Source of the DNA: Rosa chinensis
Lineage: Eukaryota > Streptophyta > Magnoliopsida > Rosales > Rosaceae
Assembly: GCF_002994745.2 (NCBI RefSeq)
Contig: NC_037090.1
Coordinates: 40,357,001 to 40,421,000 of the forward strand
DNA length: 64,000 nt
Reading direction: 5' to 3'
The notes below the pieces were generated by a model. That model was given only the letters and a program-made list of their open reading frames with translations, was not told the origin of the DNA and did no database searches. Each line of letters begins with the position of its first letter. The first letter of the stretch is position 1. Positions 35,072-49,100 of the stretch are shown piece after piece. The position numbers and the translations under genes were made by a program.

Positions 35072-35727
35072 GGCAAAATAGTCAAATTACTCCCTAACTT
35101 TTTCCATGATTGCCGATTTACCCCCTGACATTTCAATTTTGATTATTTACACTCGCTTTTCTAATTGTGGCCAATTTACACCCTATCGTTAACTTTTAGA
35201 CTTTATATCCAATTCATCTTTTAGCTTGACCTCAAGTGTTGGTTATTTTTGTCTTTTAATTTGTCACAATTTTTTTTAAAAAAAAGAGAATCTCTCTCTC
35301 TTAACATCTGTCTTAATTTTTTTTTTCTTTATGCTTGTTGAATATGTACTATTGTTTATAAATCTTATTTATATCATGTGACGTTGTTGCACAAATTCAA
35401 ATGATAATTGACCTAAAGATGGTAGGCAAAAAGTCACCGATTCATATGACAATTTGAAACATATGTGGAGAGAGGGAGATTCTTTCTTTTCTTAAGTTTT
35501 TTTTTTTCCTTTTATTTATTTTTTTATTGGTAACATTTGGAAAGACAAAAATGGCCAACACGTGAGGCCAAGTTAAAGGAGGAATTAGCTATAAGGTCCA
35601 AAAGTTAACAATAGGGTGTAAATCAGGCATCATTAGAAAAATCAGGGTGTAAATAATCAAAATTGAAATGTCAAGGGATAAATCGGTAGTCATATGAAAA
35701 GTCAGGGGGTAATTTATCTATTTTGCC
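35072..35727. mobile_element. Mutator MITE with long TIRs
   Basis: Begins GGCAAAATAG and ends CTATTTTGCC. The inverted match runs inward about 150-200 bp (AAATTACCCCCTGACTTTT, CAATTTTGATTATTTACAC, CACCCTATTGTTAAC). It is flanked by a perfect 9-bp duplication TTGATAATG at 35063-35071 and 35728-35736. Interior non-coding with poly-T runs. It lies 180 bp beyond the stop codon of the acyltransferase gene, so it may lie in or near that gene's 3' UTR. Confidence 0.9.
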
Positions 35728-35907
35728 TTGATAATGATACGTGGATTTAAATTCATTAGTTCATATTTAAAAGAATCTTGGCTTTAAAGGAAAAAATTAG
35801 AAAACAAAAGTGAATATAATCACTTGAGAGAATTGAAATAAGAATGGTTCGATATTGGAACAATATAGAAGGAAAACTAGGCGCACCCTTCATGATTGAA
35901 AAACATA

Positions 35908-36432
35908 TTATAAGGTTTCATGAGAATTATTTTCACAATCACCTTTCTCAATTGCTCCCCCCAAGGAAATAGTACTCTGGATATATTCTCTAAGTTCATT
36001 CCTTATAGTATAGCTATGCACAGATTCTATACTTTCATCTATATTTATTGAGCATTTCAATGATTCTTTTCCTTCTGGCTGAAAAGAGTCAAACGAAGCA
36101 GGTTCTTGCTCTTCCCCTTGATTCTTCAAATCCTCCTCATAATCAACAAATTCAAGATTTCGCAATATATCCGGAATTGCAAAGCCATTGTCATCCGCTA
36201 TCCCAGTTCCCATTTCAATATCAATTTTCTCTTTTGAGCTCATAATACCTTCTCCAAGATTTGGGGCTACGGATTCTACAATCACCTGTTCATCTGTGTC
36301 AATGAATGATCGGAATCTAATCACTGAAGGAGGGATGCTGGAGAAAAAAATTTCTTTGAAGTTCCAAATCACTCCTTTGTTATATGGGTTCTCCTTCTGA
36401 TCATAACGATACCGGAAGTTCTCATACGTCGT
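35908..36432 (-). CDS. PAT exon 5 (residues 257-430)
   Basis: Acceptor TTTTGTGCAG. Begins [20 protein letters not shown], the TTxE and PaCCT-like motifs that must follow TM4, then [20 protein letters not shown] and a long acidic, Ser/Glu-rich cytosolic tail. Ends at TAA 35908-35910. It lies 10.4 kb from exon 4. Confidence 0.9.
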   Translation of the reverse strand, partial: TTYENFRYRYDQKENPYNKGVIWNFKEIFFSSIPPSVIRFRSFIDTDEQVIVESVAPNLGEGIMSSKEKIDIEMGTGIADDNGFAIPDILRNLEFVDYEEDLKNQGEEQEPASFDSFQPEGKESLKCSINIDESIESVHSYTIRNELREYIQSTISLGGAIEKGDCENNSHETL

Positions 36433-37081
36433 CTGCACAAAATAAGGATTAGAGTGATCAACATTTAACTGAGCTAGGGGGAGACTAAAGCTTAAAGCTG
36501 AAAGAGTGAAATGTTTCAACTTTTAACCATTCTAAGAAATCCATTTGCAGAGTGAAAATGACACATTTTCTTTTTATTGGGTAAATAATATGGTGATATC
36601 AATGGGCATGAGCAAAAGTGACAGGCGTGGTTATAAACACCTACCCGTTTGAGTCCATTCACATGGTTAAAATATCGAAGAAGCAAACAATATGAACTAT
36701 TTAAACTAATACAAATGTATATATAGCGTAGGTATAAAAACCAAAAATTTCCCTTTTTATTATATGAAAGATTACACAATGTTAAATAATACTAGTAGGG
36801 CCTACCTACTATGTGTGTGGAGAGAAGTTAAAGGTAGTGGAAAAACTTTTCGTACAACTACCACATTTTCTACTTTTTTTTAATTTTTTAATTTTTAATT
36901 TTTAATTTACCATAATATCCCTATTGATTAATTATATTTCATAGTTTTTTAATATATAAAGGTTAAATTGGTAAAAAATTTCAGTTTTGAAGAGCAAGCT
37001 CTCTTCTCTTAATAATTGTATAGATTAGAAAATATACTTTCATGAGAATTGTTTCGTCATAATCACAAATAATACCTTTTT

Positions 37082-37141
<60 letters not shown>

Positions 37142-40100
37142 CAACACTAGCTCTTTCTTTCCTAATAAAAATTAAAAAGAAATACATTTCACATGTTTCT
37201 GCTATTGCAATTGAAATTGTTCAAGTGTTTCATTACTAATAAAAATATTTTCATTACTAATAAAAATATTGAGCAAGTCTTCATTAAATACATTTTTCAA
37301 AAAATTAGGAATGTTCAAGTAAACCCTAATTTGTGTTTGGCCCAAACTCTATGTTACTTGCTCTAGTAGTAATATGGTTAGATTAGAAGGATCTAGATTC
37401 ATATTCAATGTACGATTACTTTCCTTGTATGATTGAGATTCTATGCATTGTAATCCTCTATATAAAGAGGCCCATATTATCAATGAGAATACACAGCGAA
37501 TCTCTCAATTTCTGATTCCCTAAAACACGTTATCAGCACGAAGCCCTAACCCTGAAACCCTAATTTCGTAGCCCTCAAATTCACCGCCTCACATATTGAA
37601 GCCCTAGCCTCAAGGAACCCAAAACCGACGGCGGAACCACCAGAACCGGTCGGAAAACCCCTGAACCGGCTGTCGGAAAAATTGAACCGGCCCCTGCCCC
37701 CTGCAAGCATCTAAGGAGTCCTGCCGAGGACCCTGCATGCCCCTGCCGAGATCTGCAGAGTGCTGCCGAGCCTCTGTCGACAACCCTGCAAGCATCTGCC
37801 GAGAGCCCTGCAAGTTTCATGCCGAGATCTACCGAGAAGCCCCGCGCCCATCTGCCGAGCCCTGCGCACCCCTGTGCCTGCTCCTGCCGACAGCCCCGCA
37901 CACACCTGCCGATATCTGCCGAGCCCCTGCGCAGTAGCTGCCGACAGGCCCTACACATCTTCCGCACAACCCCTGCACAGCCCCTGCAGCACCCCTGCAC
38001 AAGCCTTGCAGTGGCCCCCGCAACTACCCTGCACCGCCCTGCCTAGCTCCGGCCACCACCTTTTCCAGTCAAGATTTCCGGCATCTTTTCAAGGTAAACT
38101 TTTCTAAAAGTTCCCGTTTTTGAAGTTTTTCAATTTCTTCTTCTTTTTCTCGGGGACTTCCAACATCCCTTCTTCTACACCCCTTTCTTCTTCATAGGGG
38201 AGACCAAAAGCCGAACTATGGGGGTTCGTGCTCACTCCAAGCTTGGTGCTTGTAGAGTCCTCCAAACTTAGAGTTTGTTGAGAAGAAAACGATCGACCAC
38301 ATACATCGTTGTTTCGATCTAATCCAAAACCCCTCTTGGAATATGATTTTTCTTGGAAGCGATTACGCTCAGAAAATCCCTAATTTCTTGGAAGCGACTA
38401 CGCTATAAAATTTTATAGTTTTTCGTGGTAGCCTTTTTCGCTCTGAAACTAACCCTAATCTTGTGTTGTTTTTCAGGATGTGTTACCTGAACAAGTTGAA
38501 CTTTGTTCTACTGGAGACAACTGGCGCAGGATACCATAGGTGGGTTTGAGATGTGCGCCAACATCTTAAGGCTGATGGACTTCTGGAAACCATCCAAGAG
38601 CCTAGTCAGAACGTGCTCTCTATTGAGCATGCTACTGCTTTTGGAGCAAATCAAGCTAAAGCCATAATTCTCATGACGAGGCACATGAATGACGCGCTCC
38701 AAAGTGAATACCTCAATGAGGAAGACCCAAGAAAGCTATGGGTAGAACTTGAGCAGCGATTTGGCGTTCGTGACTCCCTGCTTCCTGATTTAGAAGTGCG
38801 ATGGCATAGCCTCCGCTTTTGTGATTTCAAGTCTGTGCTTGATTATAACTCGGAAGCTCTTCGTATCAAGTCTCTAATGGAGTTTTGTGGCCAAGCCATA
38901 ACTAATACGATGTTGATCGAGAAGACTCTCTCTACCTTTCCCGTCTCTGCCCTAATGATTTCAAAGAATTATCGGATTGATGTGAATGCAGGACGTATCA
39001 CAAGATTTCATGAGCTCATTAGCGCCATGAACGTAGCTGAAAAGCACAACAATATTCTTATGTGAAGAACTATAATGCTAGACCCGTGGGAACTAAGTCT
39101 ATTCCGGAGTCTAACTATAGTCGCACCCCCAAGGAGGATGTAATGAGCGAAACCCTAACAGTAGGGACAATTCTGGACGTTCTGGTTCATATTCTCACCC
39201 AAAAAAGGAGGGAAATCACCTAAAGAGGCGTGCACGGAACCGTGGAGGTCAAAGTGTGAAGAGAGATAGAGGCGGAGCCTCCGACCATGGTGGCAACGCC
39301 ACCAAGAACAATGGTCGTCCAAATCGCGCCCCAAAGAGGCCTCGATCCAGGGAGCCTGACCATAATGATGTTTGTTTTCGATGTGGATCAACTGAACATT
39401 GGGCCAAAGCATGTAAAGCACCCCAGAATATTGCAAATGCATACAAGACGTATCGTGAAGCGAGGGAGGCAAATTACATGGAACAAGAAGATCGAGATGG
39501 CGATCTCGATCTAAGGGTGGAAGACTACAAGGATCAAGACCCAGAAACTGGCGATTTTGATTAATTCTTTTTATTTTCCAAGAGATGTAGGGAATTGCCA
39601 TATTATTATAGTAAATGCCAATGGTAATAGTCTTTCTTCATAGAGGCGTACTCAATGTAAGTGTGATGTCTAGGAAGGTTTTGAGATAAGTGGTACTTAA
39701 GTGAGCTTTGCTCCACCGACATCTCTCTACTCACCTGGTCACATTTGCATTGAAATTACCAAAAGGAGTTAGACGACTATCATTGTTTTGCATTAGCTAG
39801 TTTATTGGATTAGATTCTTTTTGGTTAAAGAAACGATGATGTAATTCCGTGGGGCTTATTAATAAAAGTTGAGTGCTTTTCTTTATGACTCCTTTTTTAA
39901 TTATGAGATTTTCTTTTAGGAATGGATGAACTACAATCTTGCGGATAGTGCGACTACGCACACCATTCTACGACATAGGCAATTATTCTTAGAGATGTTG
40001 CCTACATATTCCTCTGTGACTACGATGGCTGGGCCATCAAGTTTAGTTCAAGGACATGGAATGGCCCAATTCCTATTGCCAAATGGCACCTTGATTAAAG

Positions 40101-43100
40101 TCACTGAAGCTCTCTACGCTCCTAAGGCAAATCGAACCTTATTGAGCTTTACAAATATAAGAGACAACGGATTCCATGCTGAAACGCATAATGAGAACGA
40201 AAAAGAGTTCTTTTGCATTACCTCTAATGATTGCGGACGAAAGCGCATCTTAGAGAAGCTTATGTATCAATCTAGTGGACTTTGTGTCACTACAATTCGA
40301 CCAATTGAATCCAATAATGTCATAAGAGAAGATCTCTTGGATTTTGACACATATTGGCTTTGGCATGACCGACTAGGGCATCCTGGTCGTGATATGATGC
40401 TCCGTATAATAAAGACTTCACACAGGCATCCATTCTTCAGAGTGAGAAGAAGCAAGAATCGAAAATTGATTCCTGGACTTAGCAAGACCGCAACAATTGC
40501 AGCTTCTAGTGCTGCAGCTGTCTTGGGGTGCCATAGGCCTGCCCAAGTCCTATGTGATGACGTCATCTATGGCACCAACCATGAGCATGACGCCATGGTT
40601 GCCTCTCCTAGTGGCCATGACGCCACACACCAATTTCCATGGCTCTAATGCCATGATAGGAGATGTAGTCACACATTTTGCTTCTAATAGCGCTACAGAC
40701 ACTCAGGCCCAACCAAAATCCTCATTGGTTGCTTCTAAGGCCCCTCGCTCATTTTGCAAAGCCTGTTCATTCGGAAAATTAGGACTGAGACCGTCCTACG
40801 CAAAGGATCCTAAAATACTCATTCCGTTCTTACAGAGAATCCAATGGGATATCTGTGGACCAATTCAACCTCATGTAGACCTTTTAAATACTTTATGGTA
40901 TTGGTTGATGCGTCGACACGCTGGTCACATGTCGCGCTGTTGTCCACTCGAAATGCAGCTTATGCTAAACTCCTCGCCCAGATTATCCGTCTACGGGCTC
41001 ACTACCCTGATCATCCTATTAAGTCAATTCGACTTGATAATGTTGGGGAGTTTACATCGAAAACATTCGTTGACTATTGCATGTCACTGGGGATTGATGT
41101 AGAGCATCCAGTTCTCCATGTTCATACCCAAAATGGTCTCGCAGAAGCTGCTATCAAACGACTACAAATGATAGCACAGATATTGGTCATGCGCACCAAT
41201 CTCCCTATTTCTGCTTGGGGATATGCAATATTGCATGCAGCAACACTAATTCGTCTACGACCCACTGCAACCCAATCTTACTCTGCGTTACAGCTAGTGA
41301 CTGGGTACGAGCCTGATATCTCGCACTTACGCATTTTTGGGTGTGCCTATTACGCCGCCATGGCGTACTAAGATGGGTCCACAACGACGAATGGGCATAT
41401 ACATTGGATATGAATCTCCAACCATCGTCCGCTATCTTGAACCCTTGACAAGCGATCTTTTTATCGCTAGATTTGCGGATTGTCACTTTGATGAGACAGT
41501 CTTCCCGTCGTTAGGGGGAGATAAGAACACATATGTTCAACAGGAATGACAGGAATTGTCGTGGTCTGTCCCCACTATGTCTCATCTCGATCAGCGTACC
41601 GCACAGTCCGAACTTGAAGTGCGAAGAATAATCGAGCTCCAGAACGTAGCAGACACTCTGCCTAATGCGTTTTCTGATGTTGCCAAAGTGACGAGATCAC
41701 ACATACCTACTGCAAACGTGCCTGCAAGGGTTGATGTCCCAAATAATGGACATAACGCCACTCCTGTGACACCAGGAGATGGCGCCATTGCCCAGTATGG
41801 CAATGATATGGCGTCTATGGCCGCAGGTCCCACAAGGAAGCGCGGTAGACCGATTGGTTTGAAGGATACTCGCCCTAGAAAGAGAGTGAATAAGGCACAA
41901 ACAAATCCTTTAATCATCGATACTCAGAATCCGTCCCATGAGAATGTTTCAGATTATGGTTATGTCCAAGAGACATCATTGGGAGATGCCTCAATGTCTG
42001 AACCTATCCCTGAGAACGTAGAGATCTCTATTAATTACACTAGTGTACATGGGACGTGGGAAAGAAACTCCATCATCATTGATGATGTATTCGCGTATTC
42101 AGTGGCACGTGAGATTATTGAGATCGATGACATTGAACCACGCTTCGTTGATGAATGCCAACGTAGATCTGACTAGCCAAAATGGAAAGATGCGATCCAG
42201 GCAGAACTTGATTCTCTAGTGAAAAGAAAAGTATTTGGCAATGTTGTACCAATACCGCCCAACACCAAACCAGTTGGTCACAAATGGGTATTGGTTAGAA
42301 ACCGTAATGAGAAAAACGAGATCGTAAGGTACAAAGCTCGCCTTTGGCGTAAGGCTTCTCACAACACCCTGGAATTGACTACGAGGAGACCTATTCTCCC
42401 GTAATGGACGTCATAACGTTCCGCTACCTTGTCAGTTTGGTAGTTTCTGAAAAACTTAACATGCAGCTTATGAATGTGGTTACAGCGTATCTATATGGGG
42501 ATCTAGATACGGAAATACACATGAAGGTCCTAGATGGACTTCAGTTACCCAAATCAAGTGGCTCCAAACCACAGAGCGCGTTTGCAATTAGATTGAAATG
42601 CTCACTATATGGACTTAAACAATCCGGACGGATGTGGTATAACCATCTAAGTGACTACTTGATTGGAAAGGGATATGTCAACAATGAACTATGCCCATGT
42701 GTGTTCATAAAAAGGACAAGTTCCGGATTTGCAATAGTAGCGGTTTATGTCGATGACATGTACATAATTGGCACCCTTAAAGAGTTAAGGAAAACCGCTG
42801 AACACTTGAAATCCGAGTTTGAGATGAAAAATCTTGGGAAAACAAGGTTTTGCCTCGGTTTAGAACTTGAGCACCGTAGAGATGGTATCCTGATCCATCA
42901 ATCAGCTTATACCTAAAAGATACTTAGGCGTTTCAACAATGACAAGATTAAGCCTTCAAGCACCCCAATGGTCGTCTGTAGTATTGATCTAAAGAAGGAT
43001 CCATTCCGTCCAAAACACGACGACGGAGAAGTGCTAGAGGCAGAAGTGCCCTACTTAAGTTCAATAGGCGCATTATTGTACTTAGCACAATGCACAAGAC

Positions 43101-46100
43101 CTGATATCTCATTCATTGTGAACTTGCTAGCTAGATATAGCTCTGCGCCAACACGACGCCATTGGACTGGTGTTAAAGATATCTTTCGATACCTAAGTGG
43201 TACGATTGATATGGGCTTGTTCTATCCCTACAGAGAGAAGATGGATTCGGACCCATCTAGTGTCAGGGACGCCACATATGGTAGACTGTGTTCCCTCTCC
43301 CCATCCCAAAATGATATAAGTCTTTTGGAAGGTTTTGCTAATGCTGGGTACCTCTCTGACCCACACAAAGGTCGCTCCCAAACTGGTTATGTTTTCACCA
43401 TGGGAAAAACTGCGATATCTTGGAGGTCTACAAAGCAGACCTTAGTCGTTACCTCTTTGAATCATGCAGAGATTATTGCTCTTCATGAAGCAGTTAGTGA
43501 ATGTATATGGCTTAGGTCCATAGTTACGCATGTTCGAAGCAATTGTGGTCTGAAGTCTACCACAGATGAGCCAACAAGCATTTATGAGGATAATGCTGCT
43601 TGCATTGAACAAGTGAAGCAAGGCTACATCAAAGGCGACAACACCAAGCACATATCGCCTAAATTCTTCTACAATCAGCAACAACAGAAGCTCCTCAAGA
43701 TCAAAGTGAACCAGGTTCGATCTGAGGACAATGTGGCAGACTTGTTTACTAAGTCATTGCCCAAATCCACGTTCGAGAAACATGTGGCAAGAATTGGCTT
43801 GCAGAAATTATTTGAACTCCCATGATCGTAGTCATCAGGGGGAGGCGCAGACATCAGGGGGAGATGTCTACATGTTCGCTTGAATCGTGAAGAGTGTGTT
43901 GTGCTCTTTTTCCCCTTCGACCGAGGTTATTTTTGTCCCACTGGGTTTTTGTTACTCGGCAAGGTTTTTAACAAGGCAACGAGAGAAGCACTACGTTTCG
44001 GCAACACAAGGGGGAGTGTTCAAGTAAACCCTAATTTGTGTTTGGCCCAAACTCTATGTTACTTGCTCTAGTGGTAATAGGGTTAGATTAGAAGGATCTA
44101 GATTCCTATTCAATGTACGATTACTTTCCTTGTATGATTGAGATTCTATGCATTGTAATCCTCTATATAAAGAGGCCCCTATTATCAATGAGAATACACA
44201 GCGAATTTCTTTCAATTTCTGATTCCCTAAAACAAGGAACACTTTTTGTTTTTGGACCTTTATTTTTTACCAAAGAAAATTGTCTATTGTTTAAATAAAT
44301 ACTCAGTTATTAATAGAATCGGAGAAACAATAATATTGAAAACAATAATATTTAATTCAAGTAGGTTTTTGACAAGTCTTTGTATATTTACTTTGTATTC
44401 TAAATTACTCCATGCGTATATTATTATTATTATTGAAAAATGACATGTAGTGCAGCTATGACAGTTAGTTGTGAGTAAAATTGTGAAAACCAACTCATAT
44501 GTGATAGGAGTATTTTAATGCAATGTTTTAATAGTTATTTCCTCATATTTTACTTAGTTATTTCCTTAAATAAATCAGTTTTATTTTTAAGTGCACTAGA
44601 GCAAACAAAGAGGAAATGAGCTTAAAAGCATATGAGAAGCAAAAAAACTTCGGAAACGATAAAGGCAAGGCACAAGGATGCAGAAATGAGCTGAAATGAA
44701 GAAATGAAGTTTTCCTAATCCGACTAAGAAACTCAGTCAAAGTAGGAATCCGGGGTACTCTAGGAAACATGTTCGGAGAAATGAAGAAAAATGGCGAAAA
44801 ATGCAGAGTCCTAGTTGGACTAGGAAACCTACTCCTGTAAGGAAAATGAATCCTAATGACACAAGGAGTCCCAGTTGAACTAGGAAAGCAAAAGAAGATT
44901 CCAACATGCAGAAAGGTTGAAAACAGGTCCATATACACTCCTTGAAGTCCACATTTCATTCTTGGTCGAAATTGAAGGGATGAAAATCAGAAAAATCCAT
45001 GGAATTTCAGCAAAAATAATCTCCCTTAAATCAAGGTGTTATTTTGGAGGCTTCCCATTAGTTGGATGACACAGGAAGGATGACGTGGAATTTTCTGATT
45101 GGCTAATGCTGTGTGGGTCAATTAGATAATTCCTAGAAATTAAAAGAAGGATCCAGAAGCCCTAGACGTCTCCTATATATAAGCCTCATGGATTCATTCT
45201 TTCATTCTTTAGAAAAACTCTCTCCATTCTCTAGTTCTTAGTTCTGCGTCTTCAAGCCGAGGAGGAGGAGAAGGAGCCGTGAGCATCATCTTGCCTAGCC
45301 ATCATCCACCTTGTGCCGTAGCCTTAAGAAGACTTGCTTTCAAGGTCTTCAAAGTTCAACGTCTCAAGTGTTCATCTCATCCCCTTCATGGTGTAATTTT
45401 ACCTTTTTCCTTATGAACTTCTTTAAGTTTGCTTGGTTTGATTTCGTGAACTATATAATTAGTTAACATATAACATTAAGGGAAAAGTTTAAAGCTCGTC
45501 TCTATGTTTGAATAAAAGTTGCGATTTCTATAGTTGTGATGTCTATGTTGCTTATGTGAGATAGCTTGATTGGTTTTGCTTTACAGAACACTTTTACATG
45601 TTTATCTTATTTGGGTCGACACTTATAGGATTTGCATGTAATTGGAGCTAGATTTAGGTCAACAATTCACCTAATAGTTTTGTAAACCTAAATCGTAAGT
45701 AGTAAAGGCTTTGGACAAAAGTCAAAACCAATTACGGAGGATTGCAAATATATGAACTTTTTCATATTAGGTTGTGCAGTTTGGTTGACATCTTTTCTTT
45801 GTTCTTTATGCATTGAATGTGTTCTTGAGTAGCTAGTTTTCTAGACTATGATTGCATGTTCAATAGGTTTAATTTAGGTGATTTCACTTTGATTAAATAT
45901 TCAAGGAAAGTAAAAAATGGGAAATCGTTTGCTTAGTAACGTTTCACATGGTCAACTTCTTTCTCATGACATAGAAGATCAACTATAGGATTTGTGATTG
46001 GATTTCATTCATATGGATGTGGTTTTGATCTTTGTTCCTTGTGTTCCACCCTTGTATTACTTTATTTATTTTAGTTTTTAATTTTATAATCCTAAAACCC

Positions 46101-49100
46101 CCTAATTTCGATCTCATGTAATTTTGTTTTTTTTTGTAAATAATAATTCATACTTTTAATTAATTTTTTATTTGTTTATGCAATTACAGGTGTGTCATAA
46201 ATTTCCGGCTTGAACGATCCCTACTTATTCTATACTGACAACTACATTTTGCAGGGTTAAATTGTGTGCTACTTATAGCGTGTCAATATGCAAACCCTAC
46301 AAGTTTAACTACATGACTATAGCTGCGTACCATTGATTCCTTAGGGAGAAGACAACAATTGATCTAGAGGCCACAAGCTAATATCTCCATTAATAAAGAT
46401 ATTATAAAGACACAAACAACGAATTAGATTATAAAACAGAGAAATTACTAATAAGGTTGTTTCTTATGTCACTATACTAAAACAACCAACTATATTTTTT
46501 CACGTGCTATCAAAGCTCAAACCTAAACTTATAAATCATATGTATCTGTATCTTACTCAAATTTCAAAAGAAGTTGGACAGGACAATTGTACCAGAGAAA
46601 ACTCATGTTCAATTGTTATGGTAACCGAAATAACTGTAGCAGTACCATTTATTACTGTTACTGATCTGTAAGAACTTTCAGTTAAAATAAGAGAAATAGG
46701 AACCTGTATTTCCCTTGGGGACCATTTCCAATGGAATGATGGTCCGCATGGAAATTTCTGGCCTCCTGGTCCACTATGTTTTTAAGGTAGAAAATTTCCT
46801 AAATTTAACCTCAAGAATATAATTTGCATATTTAGTTCCACTAAATGAGATTGAGCAACCTCACCTGGTTGGTGCATATCAAGTAGGAATGGAAAATTGT
46901 AAGGCCACCCACAAACCAAACAGCAATGAAGCAGTAAGCTAAAAGAAAATCTGATAGAATATCTTTTGACATAGCTGTCCGGATATTCTTGGTCTCAATA
47001 ATGTTCACCCAAGTGAAGGAGAACACATATATGCACAGTATGGTTGATGTTGATATGAACATTAAGAAAAATCGATAGTTACGCTGCAAGAAAACATATA
47101 AGAGGACTGTTAGTTTCCAAGTAGACATGGGAACAATATAATTTGTAAAGATCTTCTTACCCAAAGAAATAGTAGTAATAATAGTAAAATTATAAAAAAT
47201 TAAAACTTAATTCATCCAAGTTATTATCACACATAAGTTGATTTTCTAAAAATAAAAAAAATATAAAAAAAACTGTAAAACCCATGGAGATATCTAATAA
47301 GAAATATGACATTATGAATGTTAATATACTGGTGTTTACAGCCCTGATTTATCTGAGGAATCATTTCATATGATTGAGTGCCCTGGTGTTAATATACTAG
47401 TTGATGTGAGTTATTTGCTCAAGTATAAATAAGTGTGAGTGCCAAATGGCCAGGCATGTCATGATGAATAATCATTATCAGAGTATTCTGAGGATTTTTT
47501 TTTTTTTTTTTTTTTGTGTGTGTGATGGGAATGTTGGTATGAAGCCTAGTTTGGTGATGAGAAGCCTGTGGGTGATTCCTAGTTCATAGTGTTCGATTTA
47601 TATCCTACAAAATCTGTGTGTTAAAAGTTCTAAACTTTAGAGTTTGTTGATCTTGGGTTCTACGCAGTGAGTATACTGCATCAAAATTCTGAATTCTAAC
47701 CAATACAGATAATTTTCTGATCAACTATGCCACAATAAATTAAATATTTTCACTAAAATAATCTATTAAACAGATGCAACTTCATCGCTTTAATTAGTAA
47801 GATCTCCTCTACTCCAATTGGTCATCACAGATGAAATTAATATGGAAAGTGCTCATTAATTTAAGCTATAACTTACAATTCCAATGCACTGACCAACCCA
47901 TGGACAATGATGATCAAACCGCTGAACACAATTGTTGCAGATAGAACAATGAGATGCACGGGGAGGCCGATAAAGAAAACAAGTATCACAGTACTTCACT
48001 TTTACCGAGTGACCATTAATATTGACCTCTTTTGTTCGCGGTAGTTTCAGATGAGGAGTTCTTCCGTTAACCCACTCCATGGATGGGGTAGTTACATTAA
48101 ATGCTTCATCTGATTCAGGAGGATTTGAATTTCTAGGGATTATCCCAGGATCTCGACCAGATGTCAAGAATAGAAATGTTAAATCCTGCAAAAATATGTG
48201 CTAAATCTCATTGTTGTGGTAAAGTACTACAAGAATTAGCAATTTTAACAATACAGTATTTAATGGTCCCAAATTTAATTTCTGATTGAAGTGATACAGT
48301 TGTCGAGAGTGGACAACATTCTCCTTGTAATTGTCTGATGGCTCCGATTCACAACCATAAGAAAAGTATAAAGGTTTTATGTCCAAAAAAATTTGACAAG
48401 AAACATAAATGCCACATAAGAAATTATACGTATAATAAGAATCATCATGAAGATGCAATGTAATGCATAGTTGGAGCATTTCACATATGCCGAAAGAGTT
48501 TATCTTGGGCCTAGGAGCCTTTAATTTGGATTTCCCCCTGACAAAGTCCAAAAACATTCATTTCATGGATAATTAGACGTACACACTGTAAAATTATTAG
48601 CTTTGATGTATTTTGACTTTTTTATGCTGTCATAGGTTAATTTTTCTTTATTAGATAAGTTCTATAGTGGCTTTGATTTTGCTTTTTCAGTTGTTCCATC
48701 TCTTTGGTGGATCTTTTTCCACCGATATGTATCCTCTTTTTCTTGTTAATAACATTTAGTTTCCTATAAAATATAATTAAAAAAAATATCTTTAGTGTAT
48801 TTTATGTTATAATAGAACTTTTTTCCATCACCTCTTGAGATGAAAGTTGCCTATTGCATTTCTGCTATTTATTCTAAAACAGAGATCTAAAAAACATTTA
48901 GCTAAAAATTTAAAACTAATTGAGTAAAACTACTGCGAATTTAACTGTTGAATCTTAATTATTTCCTAAGAAATGGCGTAAGCTAGGTGAGGAATGAGCC
49001 ATTCTTTCAATAAAAATTAGCATATAAACTGAAAACAGAGAGAAAGACAAAGTACTTACCAAAGCAGTAAGCAATGAGCCGACAATTAATACAGGATACC

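Larger units (their letters stand above)
37312..44234 (+). mobile_element. Copia-2: full-length Ty1/Copia element in PAT intron 4
   Basis: LTRs of 216 and 218 bp (37312-37527, 44017-44234) are flanked by a perfect duplication AGGAA (37307-37311 and 44235-44239). They differ by about five substitutions and a 2-base indel, so the insertion is older than LARD-A. Next to the 5' LTR is CGTTATCAGCACGA, the primer-site sequence I associate with the Ale/Retrofit lineage. A polypurine tract ACAAGGGGGAG precedes the 3' LTR. The polyprotein order is gag, protease, integrase, RT, RNase H, with stops, frameshifts and catalytic changes. It is transcriptionally opposite to the host gene. Confidence 0.92.

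Noticed and set aside
37581..38000. Minus-strand 139-codon cysteine/arginine-rich frame
   Set aside because: It lies in the C-rich repeated leader of Copia-2; the composition is the complement of CTGCCGA-type repeats and shows no domain.
48201..48557. 118-codon minus-strand frame inside the PAT gene
   Set aside because: It lies fully in intron 2 between two well-defined splice sites and resembles no family.
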